From assembly GCF_002806945.1 (NCBI RefSeq), contig NZ_NIHC01000001.1:806001-870000 (forward strand): a stretch of DNA of 64,000 nucleotides, written 5' to 3'. This document shows, one piece after another, positions 26,579 through 36,146 of this stretch (positions within the stretch are counted from its first letter, which is position 1; each line of letters starts with the position of its first letter). The translations under genes and the position numbers were made by a program. This DNA is from Marinobacter salexigens. GTDB lineage: Bacteria > Pseudomonadota > Gammaproteobacteria > Pseudomonadales > Oleiphilaceae. The notes under the pieces were generated by a model, which saw only the letters and a program-made list of their open reading frames with translations, was not told the origin of the DNA and searched no databases.

Positions 26579-27763
26579 GTGAAATCCATAGAGACAATAA
26601 GGGTGCTGGCAGCCAGTGTGATCGCGGTTGTAGTCATGGTCGGGATTGCCCGGTTCTCCTACACGCCGATGATCCCCGAGATGATGGAAGCGCTCGGGCT
26701 GAGCCAGTCTGTGGTTGGCATGCTGGCGACGGTGAATTATGCCGGCTATCTTACCGGGGCGCTTCTGATTACGCGGGTCAGCGATCTTGATCTCAAGGTA
26801 AAACTGTATCAGCTCGGCCTTGTTGTCGCGGTGGTTTCTACGGTTCTTATGGGTTACACCACCGAGGTCTGGCTGTGGTATGTACTGCGTTTTGTCTCTG
26901 GCCTGAGCACGTCAGCCGGCATGCTGCTCGGTGCGGGTTTGTTGATGAGTTGGCTAATCAAGAACAATGAAAAATCCGAGCTTGGCGTGTTTTTTTCAGG
27001 CATCGGGCTCGGAATTGTTCTTACAGCCGTGCTGGCAGAGCTGATCAAAGAGCCCTACAGTTGGGATCAGCAATGGGTGATCTACGGGCTGGTGGGGTTG
27101 GCGCTGACAGTTCCTGTGTGGCGCTGGATGCCGGATTATCGTGCCTGCGCCCTGCCGAGAACTGGCGGCGCGATTGCTGGCGAAGATCGCGGCCGGTTTA
27201 TCGTTATTCTGCAATTGGCTTATTTTTGTGCCGGGGTCGGGTATGTGGTGACGGCAACCTTTCTGGTGGCTATTGCTGAATCCATGCCAGAGCTCAGTGG
27301 TCGCGGCTGGCTTATCTGGCTGATTGCGGGGCTGGCGGCCACGCCCGCCTGCTGGTTATGGGATGTTTTCTCCCGTCGTTGGGGGCAGTGGACCGCTCTT
27401 TACCTTGCTTACACACTCAACGCGATCAGTATTCTGATGCTGATCGTAGACACGAGTATGGCCAGTGTCATGCTCAGTGCTGTGATTTACGGAGCCAGCT
27501 TCATCGGTATTGTCAGTATGATGCTGGCAATGGTGGGGCGGGTGTTCCCCGAAAATCCCTCCCGGCCCATGAGCCGGCTTACCTTCAGTTATGGCATCGC
27601 CCAAATGCTGGCTCCCGCTATAGTGGGTTATCTGGCGGATGTGGAGGGCAACTACACTAACGGTCTTTGGCTCACGCTGCTCGTAATGGCGCTAGGTGTG
27701 GGTGTGCTTCACATGGCGCGGCGGGCCAAGGTCAGGGAAACCTCGCCGGCCTTCCCGGATTAG
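26579..27763 (+). CDS. MFS transporter, YbfB/YjiJ type
   Basis: The product has 394 residues and 12 hydrophobic segments. GIARFSYTPMIPEMMEALGLSQ after the first segment and ATVNYAGYLTGAL are the hallmark of the YbfB/YjiJ group of major facilitator proteins. Substrate unknown. The start is the GTG at 26579 with CAGGAG six bases upstream. It follows efpL by 33 bases and may be read from the same promoter. Confidence 0.87.
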   Translation: MKSIETIRVLAASVIAVVVMVGIARFSYTPMIPEMMEALGLSQSVVGMLATVNYAGYLTGALLITRVSDLDLKVKLYQLGLVVAVVSTVLMGYTTEVWLWYVLRFVSGLSTSAGMLLGAGLLMSWLIKNNEKSELGVFFSGIGLGIVLTAVLAELIKEPYSWDQQWVIYGLVGLALTVPVWRWMPDYRACALPRTGGAIAGEDRGRFIVILQLAYFCAGVGYVVTATFLVAIAESMPELSGRGWLIWLIAGLAATPACWLWDVFSRRWGQWTALYLAYTLNAISILMLIVDTSMASVMLSAVIYGASFIGIVSMMLAMVGRVFPENPSRPMSRLTFSYGIAQMLAPAIVGYLADVEGNYTNGLWLTLLVMALGVGVLHMARRAKVRETSPAFPD

Positions 27764-27855
27764 TTTTCGCAAGGCCGGACTCAGGTTCAGGTTTAGCGTC
27801 GCGTCGTCCACTGTGCCATGGTAAGGGTAGGTTTATACCGGAGTAATGGTAAGAC

Positions 27856-28629
27856 ATGTCGATTTCGGAAGGCGCGCAACATTACGTTCTTATGCTGATG
27901 CCAAGCCTTTTGCAGGACATTGAAAAGCTGGGGCTGCGGCGGATTATCCGGACGTCTGATTTCTCGGAGCAGGAGGTGACGGCGCTTTATTTCGAGTTTG
28001 TGTCTATCAAGCGGGTTCTTCCAGATAACCCCGAATCCATTGAGCTAGCCGTCTGGCAGCACTTGCTGCACTGTGTACGGGTGATGAGCTCGCTGGTAAA
28101 TCTGGCTACAGCTGAAGACCTGGAGCGAGCGCGGGAAACGGCGATCCGCCGATACCTTCCCCATGCAAAAGAGAGCCTGAAAAACGAATATGAACAGATG
28201 CGGAGTGAGGGCAAGGTAGACTTCCGGCTTGCCGGCCTTCTGCGGCAGGGTGATTTACCGGAAAACGCCGGGCAGGTGTGTTTGGAGGCCATCAGGCGTG
28301 AGCGGCAGCAGCGCGTAGAATCCATAAAATGCCTCGAAATAGAGCATTTAAGCGGCCATGAAGCCTTTGTTGTAGAGGCTGCCAGGGCTTATGTGATGGC
28401 TGAGATTAATGATGCTCCAGAAGATTTCGGCACTCTTGATTTGGTGATCCGCCTTCTGGACCTCCTGCGGCTGGTACTTGTTCTGGAATCTCGCTCACCC
28501 GGTGGCGCCAGTGCCGTATCCTCCAATTTTACGGTCGGGAACATTGTGCTGGGTATCGGCAATGCGATGTATCGCGGTGAGCTGGGTTTGACCGTGTCCG
28601 CTCTGGGCTTGGCCAGAGTCAACAAGTAG
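27856..28629 (+). CDS. Conserved-looking protein of unknown function
   Basis: The product has 257 residues, mostly helical, with no signal peptide and no membrane segment until a weakly hydrophobic Gly-rich tail (FTVGNIVLGIGNAMYRGELGL). I do not recognise a domain. Basic and acidic helices alternate (ERARETAIRRYLPHAKESLKNEYEQMRSEG). The stop is five bases from the stop of the convergent Lrp gene. The start is ATG at 27856, with GGTAAGAC upstream. Codon use looks like that of the neighbours, so it is probably a real resident gene. Confidence 0.7.
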   Translation: MSISEGAQHYVLMLMPSLLQDIEKLGLRRIIRTSDFSEQEVTALYFEFVSIKRVLPDNPESIELAVWQHLLHCVRVMSSLVNLATAEDLERARETAIRRYLPHAKESLKNEYEQMRSEGKVDFRLAGLLRQGDLPENAGQVCLEAIRRERQQRVESIKCLEIEHLSGHEAFVVEAARAYVMAEINDAPEDFGTLDLVIRLLDLLRLVLVLESRSPGGASAVSSNFTVGNIVLGIGNAMYRGELGLTVSALGLARVNK

Positions 28630-28634
28630 AACGC

Positions 28635-29087
28635 TCAGAGCCCGGCATCCTTCACATTCTCCATCACCACAAAGGTGCTGGTTTGCAGCACATGGGGCAG
28701 AGCAGAAATCTGCTCGCCCAAAACCTGCCGATACTCTGCCATATTGCGTGTTCGTACTTTCATCAGATAATCGAAATTGGCGGCAATCATATGGCACTGT
28801 TCCACAGCTGCGATTTTTTTAACGGCCGCGTTAAACGCTTTCAGCGCCTCGCTGCTGGTGTCACTCAATGTGATTTGAGCAAAAGCGATATGGCTATGCC
28901 CAAGCTTGGACTGGTTGACCAGCACGGTGTAGCCGGTAATAAACCCCTGATCTTCAAGCCGCCGCATGCGTACCTGACAGGGGGTTTTGGATAAACCCAC
29001 CCTCGATGCCAACTCAGTAACAGTAATTCGCGCGTTTTTTTGCAGCTCACGAATGATGGAGTGATCGATTCGGTCCAGCTCGTTCAC
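28635..29087 (-). CDS. Lrp/AsnC regulator next to putA
   Basis: The product has 150 residues: an N-terminal HTH (about 1-60, ITVTELASRVGLSKTPCQVRMRRLEDQG) and a C-terminal RAM-type ligand-binding domain. It is divergent from putA across a 284-base gap. Because this PutA lacks the ribbon-helix-helix domain that makes E. coli PutA its own repressor, this protein is the natural candidate for proline-responsive control, as PutR is in other proteobacteria. The ligand is not readable from the sequence. Confidence 0.88.
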   Translation of the reverse strand: MNELDRIDHSIIRELQKNARITVTELASRVGLSKTPCQVRMRRLEDQGFITGYTVLVNQSKLGHSHIAFAQITLSDTSSEALKAFNAAVKKIAAVEQCHMIAANFDYLMKVRTRNMAEYRQVLGEQISALPHVLQTSTFVVMENVKDAGL

Positions 29088-29371
29088 GTTGTTTTATCCT
29101 CTACAAAGCGTAAAACCGCGACTTTTGGGCAAGTCACGGGTAAGGGCACTATGCTGTAGGCTATGGATGCCACACACCGCAAGGGTCTTGGGCTGTTTCA
29201 ACTCGGTGATTAAGGTCGAGTTGGCTAAAATTGTATTTCATATCGGAGAATTAATACATTTTTGACGGCCAATATGGCCGTAGTGGCATGTCTTTCTGAA
29301 GTTTACAGTCAAACAGTCTGAGCCGTTGTAGGTAGAATGCGGTAAAGATAAATAACTGAGAGGGTACAACT

Positions 29372-32300
29372 ATGATATCGCAGCAATCATTAGCTCCCGA
29401 GCTTGCCAGCAGCAGGCAGGCGGTTCGCGATTACTATCTCGAAGATGAGTATAAAGTGATCCATGAGATGATTGCTGCCGCACAGTTGTCTGACGCAGAA
29501 CGACAAAAGATTTCGGCCCGCGCGGCAGACCTTGTACGCAGTGTTCGGCAAAGTGCCAAAGCCACCATCATGGAAAAGTTCCTTGCGCAGTATGGTCTCA
29601 CCACCAAAGAAGGTGTGGCGCTCATGTGCCTGGCCGAGGCACTGTTGCGGGTACCCGATAACACAACCATCAATGCGCTTATTGAAGACAAGATTGTGTC
29701 TGGTAATTGGGGCGCCCATGTAGGGAAAGCGACCTCGGCATTTATCAATTCCACAACGGTTGCTTTGCTGATGACCAGCAACCTGTTGAAGGATTCTGAG
29801 CGCCATACAGTGGGCGACACGCTGCGTAAGCTGGTTAAGCGCCTCGGTGAACCAGTGGTTCGCACGGTTGCGGGCCAGGCCATGAAGGAAATGGGGCGTC
29901 AGTTTGTTTTGGGTCGCGACATTGAAGAAGCCCAGAGCGAAGCAGAATCCTACATGGCTAAGGGGTACACCTACTCCTACGACATGCTTGGCGAAGCCGC
30001 GCGTACCGACGCAGATGCCCGTCGCTACTATGAGTCCTACTCAAACGCTATCGATAGCATCGCCAAAAACTGTAAAGGCGATGTGCGTAAAAATCCCGGC
30101 ATCTCGGTCAAGCTTTCTGCACTGCTGGCCCGTTACGAGTATGGCCAGAAAGAGCGGGTAATGAATGAATTGGTGCCCCGCGCCCTCGAATTGGCCAAAA
30201 AGGCCGCCGCCGCCAATATGGGCTTCAACATTGATGCGGAGGAGCAGGACAGGCTGGACCTGTCTCTGGATGTTATCGAAGCCATAATGTCTGATCCCAC
30301 ACTGGCTAACTGGGAAGGTTTTGGTGTTGTGGTGCAAGCCTTTGCCAAGCGTGCGGGCCACACTCTTGATTGGCTTTATGCACTCTCTGAGAAGCTCGAT
30401 CGCCGCATTATGGTCCGCCTCGTGAAAGGTGCTTACTGGGATGCAGAAATCAAGCGCGCTCAGGTAATGGGGCTGCCGGACTTTCCGGTATTCACCCGCA
30501 AGGCGTGCAGTGACGTTGCCTACATTGCCTGTGCCAAAAAACTGGTGGGAATGAGCGATCGTATCTATTCGCAGTTTGCGACCCATAACGCGCACTCGGT
30601 GTCTGCCGTGCGCGAGTTGGCCAATGCTGCAGGCTTGAAGACCTATGAATTCCAGCGCCTGCACGGCATGGGTGAATCGCTGCACAACCAGGTTCTCAGT
30701 GAGAGCGGCGTACCATGCAGAATCTATGCGCCTGTAGGCAAACACAGTGACCTGCTCGCATACCTGGTGCGTCGACTTCTTGAAAATGGTGCCAACAGTT
30801 CGTTCGTTAACCAGATTGTAGATACTCGCATCACCCCGGAAGAAATTGCGAAGGACCCGATTGATGCGGTGCAGGAACTTGGTAACAAGCTGTCCAGCCA
30901 GGTGATTGTCCGTCCAACAGAATTGTTCGGTGACCAGCGCCGTAACTCGAAAGGCTGGGATATTACCGATCCGGTGACCGTTGCCCGTATAAATGAAGGG
31001 CGCGGAGCTTTCCGCAGTCATTTATGGACCGGGGGGCCGTTGATTGCCGGCAACACTACCAGTACCGACGTGCTGGAAGTAACAAACCCGGCTAACCCGG
31101 ATGATCTGGTTGGCCATATTACCCACGCCAATGAGGCCGATGTTGATGCAGCCATTACGGCGGCTGAACAAGGCTTTGCCGGCTGGTCGGCCATGTCTGC
31201 AGAAAACCGTGCTGCCTGCGTGCGCAAAGTGGGTGATCTGCTGGAGGAAAACGTTCACGAACTGTTTGCGCTGACGACTCGGGAAGCTGGAAAATCCCTG
31301 TTCGATGCCGTTGCGGAGATACGCGAAGCGGTAGACTTCGCACAGTTTTATGCCAACGAGGGGCTGCGCAATAAAGATAATGGCGAAGCTCGTGGCGTTA
31401 TTTGCTGTATTTCACCCTGGAACTTCCCGGTGGCCATCTTTGCTGGCCAGGTTCTTGCTAACCTGGCGGCGGGTAACGTAGTGGTTGCAAAACCGGCGGA
31501 GCAAACATCGCTGTTGGCGTATCGTGTGGTTGAAATGATGTACGAAGCCGGTATTCCCAAAGATGCTGTTCAGCTTCTACCGGGTACGGGTGCCACCGTA
31601 GGTACGGCACTCACATCTGATTCCCGAGTCGCCGGGGTTTGTTTTACCGGTTCCACAGCAACCGCTCAGCGTATCAACAAGGTGATGACAGAAAACATGG
31701 CGCCAGACGCACCGCTGGTGGCGGAAACCGGTGGGCTTAACGCCATGATTGTGGATTCAACAGCGCTGCCTGAACAAGTTGTTCGTGATGTGCTGGCATC
31801 ATCCTTCCAGAGTGCCGGGCAGCGTTGCTCTGCATTGCGGATCATGTATGTGCAGAAAGACATAGCTGATAACCTGCTGGAAATGCTTTACGGCGCCATG
31901 GAGGAGCTGGGTATTGGTGATCCCTGGGCGCTGTCTACAGATGTGGGGCCAGTTATTGATGAGGCGGCCCGCAAAAAAATTGTCGACCACTGCGATAAAT
32001 TTGAGCGTGAAGGTCGTTTAGTGAAAAAACTGCCAGTGCCAGATAAAGGCCTTTTTGTCTCACCTGCTGTGCTCAGAGTGAGCGGGATCGAAGAGATGGA
32101 AGAAGAAATTTTCGGGCCCATCCTGCATGTAGCAACTTTTGAGGCCAAGGATATCGACAAGGTTGTCGATGCCATAAACGCCAAAGGCTACGGCCTCACA
32201 TTCGGTATCCACAGCCGGGTTGATAATCGTGTTGACCAGATTGTCAGCCGCATCAAGGTTGGCAACACCTACGTTAACCGTAACCAGATTGGTGCCATTG

Positions 32301-33001
32301 TTGGTTCCCAGCCATTTGGCGGCGAAGGCCTTTCCGGAACCGGCCCGAAAGCGGGTGGCCCACAGTACGTGCGACGCTTCCTGAAAGGTGCCAGCGTTGA
32401 GCGCCCGGCGGATCCCGGTGCTAAAACCATTGATGGCAAGAAGCTGAAAGGGCTGATTGCGAGCCTGGACAAACTTGCTGTTGCCTCCCCGGAAGCCAGG
32501 GTTGACGCCATGGAGCCCGTTTTTGGCAGGGTGCCAGAGCCCCTTGATGCCCATGCAGAAGAACTGCCCGGGCCAACCGGTGAGCTTAACCGCCTTACAA
32601 ACCACGCCCGTGGAACCGTGTTGTGTTTGGGGCCAGACAAGGAAATCGCACTGGCACAAGCCGCCATGGCATTGTCGCAGGGCAACAAGGTGGTGGTTAT
32701 TGCTCCGGGTGTTGAAGACGTCGTGGCTCGCGCAGCCCAGGCTGAGCTGCCCATAGTGGGCGTTGATGGGCTTTTGGATCCGGACGTACTGGCAAGCGCC
32801 GGAGGCTTTGAGGCAGTTGTAAGCTGTGCCGAACAGGCCTTGTTGCGCAAGTATCGCCAGGCTCTGGCCAAACGCGATGGCGCATTGCTCCCGCTGATCA
32901 CCGAACCTACGCTAGACCAGCGTTTTGTAGTTGAGCGTCACCTTTGTGTGGATACAACCGCGGCCGGAGGCAATGCCAGTCTTATTGCAGCATCCGAGTA
33001 A
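29372..33001 (+). CDS. putA: Bifunctional proline dehydrogenase / glutamate-semialdehyde dehydrogenase
   Basis: This enzyme of 1209 residues oxidises proline to glutamate, passing electrons to the quinone pool in the FAD step and to NAD in the second. In order: helical arm (about 1-150), proline dehydrogenase barrel (about 190-490; RLVKGAYWDAEIKRAQ), linker, aldehyde dehydrogenase domain (about 560-1010; ISPWNFPVAIF, catalytic Cys819 in GQRCSAL), and a C-terminal ALDH-like domain, the layout of long type PutA proteins. The N-terminal ribbon-helix-helix domain is absent: the protein starts directly with the arm. GAGAGG precedes the ATG. Confidence 0.96.
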   Translation: MISQQSLAPELASSRQAVRDYYLEDEYKVIHEMIAAAQLSDAERQKISARAADLVRSVRQSAKATIMEKFLAQYGLTTKEGVALMCLAEALLRVPDNTTINALIEDKIVSGNWGAHVGKATSAFINSTTVALLMTSNLLKDSERHTVGDTLRKLVKRLGEPVVRTVAGQAMKEMGRQFVLGRDIEEAQSEAESYMAKGYTYSYDMLGEAARTDADARRYYESYSNAIDSIAKNCKGDVRKNPGISVKLSALLARYEYGQKERVMNELVPRALELAKKAAAANMGFNIDAEEQDRLDLSLDVIEAIMSDPTLANWEGFGVVVQAFAKRAGHTLDWLYALSEKLDRRIMVRLVKGAYWDAEIKRAQVMGLPDFPVFTRKACSDVAYIACAKKLVGMSDRIYSQFATHNAHSVSAVRELANAAGLKTYEFQRLHGMGESLHNQVLSESGVPCRIYAPVGKHSDLLAYLVRRLLENGANSSFVNQIVDTRITPEEIAKDPIDAVQELGNKLSSQVIVRPTELFGDQRRNSKGWDITDPVTVARINEGRGAFRSHLWTGGPLIAGNTTSTDVLEVTNPANPDDLVGHITHANEADVDAAITAAEQGFAGWSAMSAENRAACVRKVGDLLEENVHELFALTTREAGKSLFDAVAEIREAVDFAQFYANEGLRNKDNGEARGVICCISPWNFPVAIFAGQVLANLAAGNVVVAKPAEQTSLLAYRVVEMMYEAGIPKDAVQLLPGTGATVGTALTSDSRVAGVCFTGSTATAQRINKVMTENMAPDAPLVAETGGLNAMIVDSTALPEQVVRDVLASSFQSAGQRCSALRIMYVQKDIADNLLEMLYGAMEELGIGDPWALSTDVGPVIDEAARKKIVDHCDKFEREGRLVKKLPVPDKGLFVSPAVLRVSGIEEMEEEIFGPILHVATFEAKDIDKVVDAINAKGYGLTFGIHSRVDNRVDQIVSRIKVGNTYVNRNQIGAIVGSQPFGGEGLSGTGPKAGGPQYVRRFLKGASVERPADPGAKTIDGKKLKGLIASLDKLAVASPEARVDAMEPVFGRVPEPLDAHAEELPGPTGELNRLTNHARGTVLCLGPDKEIALAQAAMALSQGNKVVVIAPGVEDVVARAAQAELPIVGVDGLLDPDVLASAGGFEAVVSCAEQALLRKYRQALAKRDGALLPLITEPTLDQRFVVERHLCVDTTAAGGNASLIAASE

Positions 33002-33016
33002 TATAAGGATGGAAGG

Positions 33017-33045
33017 CCGGAAGCACCCAGGAATGGGGCTTCCGG
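33017..33045 (+). terminator. Terminator after putA
   Basis: CCGGAAGC / GCTTCCGG is a perfect eight-base stem around a 13-base loop, 16 bases after the putA stop, followed by TCATTTAAT. The U-tract is weak, but the position is right and the next gene is convergent. Confidence 0.55.
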
Positions 33046-33053
33046 TCATTTAA

Positions 33054-33752
33054 TCAGTTGCTGGCATAGCGTTCGCGCAGTATGCCTACACGTTCAACGT
33101 AAGCCTTGGTTTCAGCATAGGGTGGAACGCCACCGTAACGGCTGACAGCCCCCGGCCCGGCATTGTATGCCGCAGTGGCCAGCCTGGTATCACCCTTGAA
33201 GCGCTCCAGCATTTTTGCCAGGTAGGTCACCCCGCCACGAATGTTATCTGCAGCCACCATGGCATTCTGCACGCCGACTTCCAGAGCTGTGCCCGGCATT
33301 AACTGCATAAGCCCCTGGGCACCCACGGGTGAAAGGGCTTTTTCATTGAATGCAGATTCCGCATGAATCACCGCACGCACCAGTGCCGGGTCTACACCAT
33401 GCTCTTGGGCCGATGATTTTATTTCTGTTTCATAGCGGCCAGCGAAAAGTGGGGTGGTGCGCCAATTTACCCGGGAGTCCGGGTCACAGGCGTAGCAGTG
33501 GAAGCTGATAACATCAAAGTCTGCTACCGAAGGCCGGGTACTGGTGTAGGCAACTATGCCATTGTCATCCTTGTAGCGAAATACGGTTTCGCTTTTGCTG
33601 GAAGCTCGCACGGGGCTATTGCTTTTTACGTTGGTAAACTCAATTCTGCCATCCGGATGCACAATGCGTTTGATACTGTCTGCTGCAGTGGGAGCAGAAA
33701 ACCAGATCAATGCGATGAGCACGGGCAGAGCGAGTTGTTGAAGGCGTATCAT
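33054..33752 (-). CDS. Periplasmic lytic transglycosylase (SLT domain)
   Basis: The product has 232 residues with a signal peptide (about 1-24, ending TAA). An N-terminal stretch resembles a DUF4124-like segment (RIVHPDGRIEFTNV). The SLT domain spans about 110-225, with catalytic Glu in VIHAESAFNEKALSPVGAQGLMQLMPGTA and the AAYNAGPGAV motif. It should cleave peptidoglycan glycan strands in the periplasm. It stands alone, convergent with putA. One CxxC pair (CYAC) lies just before the SLT domain. Confidence 0.9.
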   Translation of the reverse strand: MIRLQQLALPVLIALIWFSAPTAADSIKRIVHPDGRIEFTNVKSNSPVRASSKSETVFRYKDDNGIVAYTSTRPSVADFDVISFHCYACDPDSRVNWRTTPLFAGRYETEIKSSAQEHGVDPALVRAVIHAESAFNEKALSPVGAQGLMQLMPGTALEVGVQNAMVAADNIRGGVTYLAKMLERFKGDTRLATAAYNAGPGAVSRYGGVPPYAETKAYVERVGILRERYASN

Positions 33753-33887
33753 TAGCTACTCACGAAAAGCGCAATCAATAATCATGCTGCAGGTTTACCT
33801 GAAGGCAGGTAGATTTAAAGATTATACGGCGTTACCGAGCAGAAATGATATTACGTCTTGTCGTTAAAGTGTTACCGGGAGGGGGGA

Positions 33888-33911
33888 GCCCGGGCGTGTT
33901 GGTGCCCGGGC
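33888..33911 (-). terminator. GC-rich hairpin past the DUF1328 gene
   Basis: GCCCGGGC-N8-GCCCGGGC is a perfect stem 30 bases after the DUF1328 stop. No U-tract follows on either strand, so it may be an mRNA 3'-end stabiliser rather than an intrinsic terminator. Confidence 0.4.
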
Positions 33912-33940
33912 CGAAACGCTGATCAAATTCATTCAGGTTG

Positions 33941-34117
33941 CTAAATTTTTGGTCCCCGCCCGCGAACAGCATTGGCAATGAGAGAAATCACCAGAAGAAC
34001 GAGAAAGATAAAGAAAAGTACCTTGGCGATGCCCGCCGCTGTACCCGCGATGCCCCCAAAACCAAGGACACCGGCAATAATGGCGATGACAAGACAGACT
34101 ACAGCCCAATAAAGCAT
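33941..34117 (-). CDS. DUF1328 small membrane protein (YtjA-like)
   Basis: The product has 58 residues from the ATG at 34117 ([16 protein letters not shown]), chosen over the ATG six bases upstream because GAGGA is then well spaced. Two hydrophobic segments surround [14 protein letters not shown], and the end is [10 protein letters not shown], the DUF1328 pattern. Members are often stress-induced; the function is unknown. Confidence 0.9.
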   Translation of the reverse strand: MLYWAVVCLVIAIIAGVLGFGGIAGTAAGIAKVLFFIFLVLLVISLIANAVRGRGPKI

Positions 34118-34367
34118 AATCATTCCTCTATGTATGGCTTCCATTTCAAAATGGCACAGGTTTGCCAAAATGCACAAATACTCAGCAACTCCGGAATCCT
34201 GTCGATGTGTTTTTCGTACACAATTGCTGAATTTAACCTTATGTTTTTAATGCTTTAAACAGGTTTCATTGCCGTCGTATTAAGCTTTTATAAGATAAGC
34301 TTCCTGTCGGCATATTGTTATGGTGGCGCTACTGCTATCCTTTAAGAATCTGCCCCCGGAGTAATTT

Positions 34368-34844
34368 ATGACTTTGAAACACATTGTTGGTGCCTTGCTC
34401 ATTACAGCTACCTTAGTGCTTGCGGGACCACTCCATGCAGAATCTGCAGACTCTGCTGTTGATGAGTTCAAGCGTGAAACCCAAGAGCTCGGCGAGGCGC
34501 TGCAAGAGTACGGCGCTGACCAGAAGGATCTGGCGGAAGATTCGATTAATCGTGCGCTTTCGGCGCTCGATAAGCGTATTGCAGAACTCGAGGAAGAGCT
34601 TTCAGAGAACTGGGATGACATGAGCAACACTGCGCGGGAGCGCTCCAAAGACAGCCTTGCCTCTCTGCGTGAGCAGCGTGAGCGAGTACAAGCTTGGTAT
34701 AACGAACTCAAAGCCAGTTCAGCATCTGCATGGGAACGAGCGAAAAAAGGCTTCTCGGATGCCTACGACGCACTTTCCGAGCAGTGGAATGAAACCGAGC
34801 GGGATCTGACCCTTGATCAGAAAAAGCGAAAACAAAGTATCTGA
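34368..34844 (+). CDS. Secreted coiled-coil protein
   Basis: The product has 158 residues with a signal peptide (about 1-24, ending LHA). The mature part is an almost continuous charged helix with heptad-like spacing (LDKRIAELEEELSENWDDM and LREQRERVQAWYNELKAS). No catalytic motif is seen. It probably lies in the periplasm as a coiled-coil oligomer. GGAG precedes the ATG. It is followed after 25 bases by a TIGR02647 gene. I do not recognise a named family. Confidence 0.75.
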   Translation: MTLKHIVGALLITATLVLAGPLHAESADSAVDEFKRETQELGEALQEYGADQKDLAEDSINRALSALDKRIAELEEELSENWDDMSNTARERSKDSLASLREQRERVQAWYNELKASSASAWERAKKGFSDAYDALSEQWNETERDLTLDQKKRKQSI

Positions 34845-34869
34845 CCACTAAACCAGACAAGGAAACACC

Positions 34870-35106
34870 ATGCCATTTTCACCAGACAATATTGCCGAAC
34901 TGAACCTGTTGTCCCAGTTTGAATCTTCTTCAGGCCAGGCTGGTATTAAAGTGCACCGTAGCGATGCGGCACCTGAGACTGTTCAAGCAGCAGAGCGGCT
35001 ATTCGCCAAGGGCTTGATAAGTCGGGATGACGGAGGCTACCTCACGCCAATGGGCAGCGAAGCGGTAGAGCTAACGCAGAAGCTGAAGTCCATACTTACG
35101 ACATAA
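34870..35106 (+). CDS. TIGR02647 family protein
   Basis: The product has 78 residues: MPFSPDNIAELNLLSQF, GIKVHRSDAAPETVQAAERLFAKGL and DGGYLTPMGSEA are the conserved blocks of this small gammaproteobacterial family. A winged-helix-like reading is possible but unproven. AAGGAAAC precedes the ATG. It is probably co-transcribed with the coiled-coil gene upstream. Confidence 0.88.
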   Translation: MPFSPDNIAELNLLSQFESSSGQAGIKVHRSDAAPETVQAAERLFAKGLISRDDGGYLTPMGSEAVELTQKLKSILTT

Positions 35107-35231
35107 AGTTCGCAGACTGATCCCCAGCGTCATCTGTGATGGTTGCTCGGCCGGGTGCCTGTATCTGGTTTGTTTGCGAGCTGGGCTCTAAACTAACTTT
35201 TGCTTCAGATACCTGACCCCGGCAGTTATTT

Positions 35232-36122
35232 ATGCGCTCCTTTTTCTATTCGATTTTTGTTCCTGCCTTGTTCGTATGGTTGTGGAGCACTGGCTTCATC
35301 GGTGCAAAATACGGTTTGCCCTACGCCGAACCATTTACCCTCTTGCTTATCCGGATGCTGCTAACCCTCGGCATACTGGTGGTACTTGCCGGTGTACTCA
35401 AAACCCGCTGGCCAGGCTGGCGAGCGGCTGGCCACCTTGCCGTAACCGGGCTGCTTGTTCATGGCTGTTATCTGGGGGGCGTCTACTATGCCATTCAGGG
35501 CGGAATGCCCTCGGGCATAGTGTCGCTGGTGGTTGGTTTGCAGCCGCTTGTCACCGCCGGTGTCGCGGTTCTTGTGTTGAAAGAAGCCATTTCGTGGAGG
35601 CAGTGGCTGGGCTTGGGGTTCGGCCTGGTGGGTGTCACTCTGGTTTTGCTGGAAAAGTTTGCCGGGGCAGGTAACCCGGGGGCGGCGTTTTCGTTGTGGA
35701 CGCTGATATGGGCACTGTTGGCGCTGGCCGGCATTTCGTTGGGTACTGTGTATCAAAAGCGCTATGGAACAGGTGCAGATTTGGTGGCCGGCACCATCAT
35801 ACAGTACGGCGCCGCTGCCATGTTTTTTGCCGTTGGCGCGCTGATGTGGGAAACCCGCGAAGTAGTTTGGGCTCTACAACTCAAGCTTTCTATGGCCTGG
35901 CTGGTCCTGGGTGTTTCCATTGGCGCCATTCTGCTTTTGATGTGGCTGATTCGCCGTGGTGCTGCGTCCCAGGTCGCCAGTCTTTTCTATTTAGTCCCTC
36001 CGGTCACTGCTTTGGAAGCCTTTTGGCTATTTGATGAGCGCTTAGGCGTATTGGCAATTATCGGGGGAATTGTTTCCATTACGGGTGTCGCCTTGGTGGT
36101 GTCGCAGAAACACCCCGGCTAA
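35232..36122 (+). CDS. EamA/DMT-family permease
   Basis: The product has 296 residues with ten hydrophobic segments in two EamA repeats (about 10-140 and 160-290). WSTGFIGAKYGLPYAEPFT and GLQPLVTAGVAVLVLKEAISWRQWLGL are typical of drug/metabolite transporters. It probably exports amino acids or metabolites; the substrate is unknown. Only 24 bases separate its stop from that of the convergent alcohol dehydrogenase gene. Confidence 0.9.
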   Translation: MRSFFYSIFVPALFVWLWSTGFIGAKYGLPYAEPFTLLLIRMLLTLGILVVLAGVLKTRWPGWRAAGHLAVTGLLVHGCYLGGVYYAIQGGMPSGIVSLVVGLQPLVTAGVAVLVLKEAISWRQWLGLGFGLVGVTLVLLEKFAGAGNPGAAFSLWTLIWALLALAGISLGTVYQKRYGTGADLVAGTIIQYGAAAMFFAVGALMWETREVVWALQLKLSMAWLVLGVSIGAILLLMWLIRRGAASQVASLFYLVPPVTALEAFWLFDERLGVLAIIGGIVSITGVALVVSQKHPG

Positions 36123-36146
36123 GGAGCGTTCTGGCGCACGGATCTG

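Noticed and set aside
30041..31021. Minus-strand open frame of 326 codons
   Set aside because: It lies opposite the proline dehydrogenase part of putA. Long antisense frames are common in such codon usage, and no ribosome-binding site or family is seen.
33938..34258. Plus-strand open frame of 106 codons
   Set aside because: It is antisense to the DUF1328 gene and has low-complexity Lys/Asp/Asn-rich translation.
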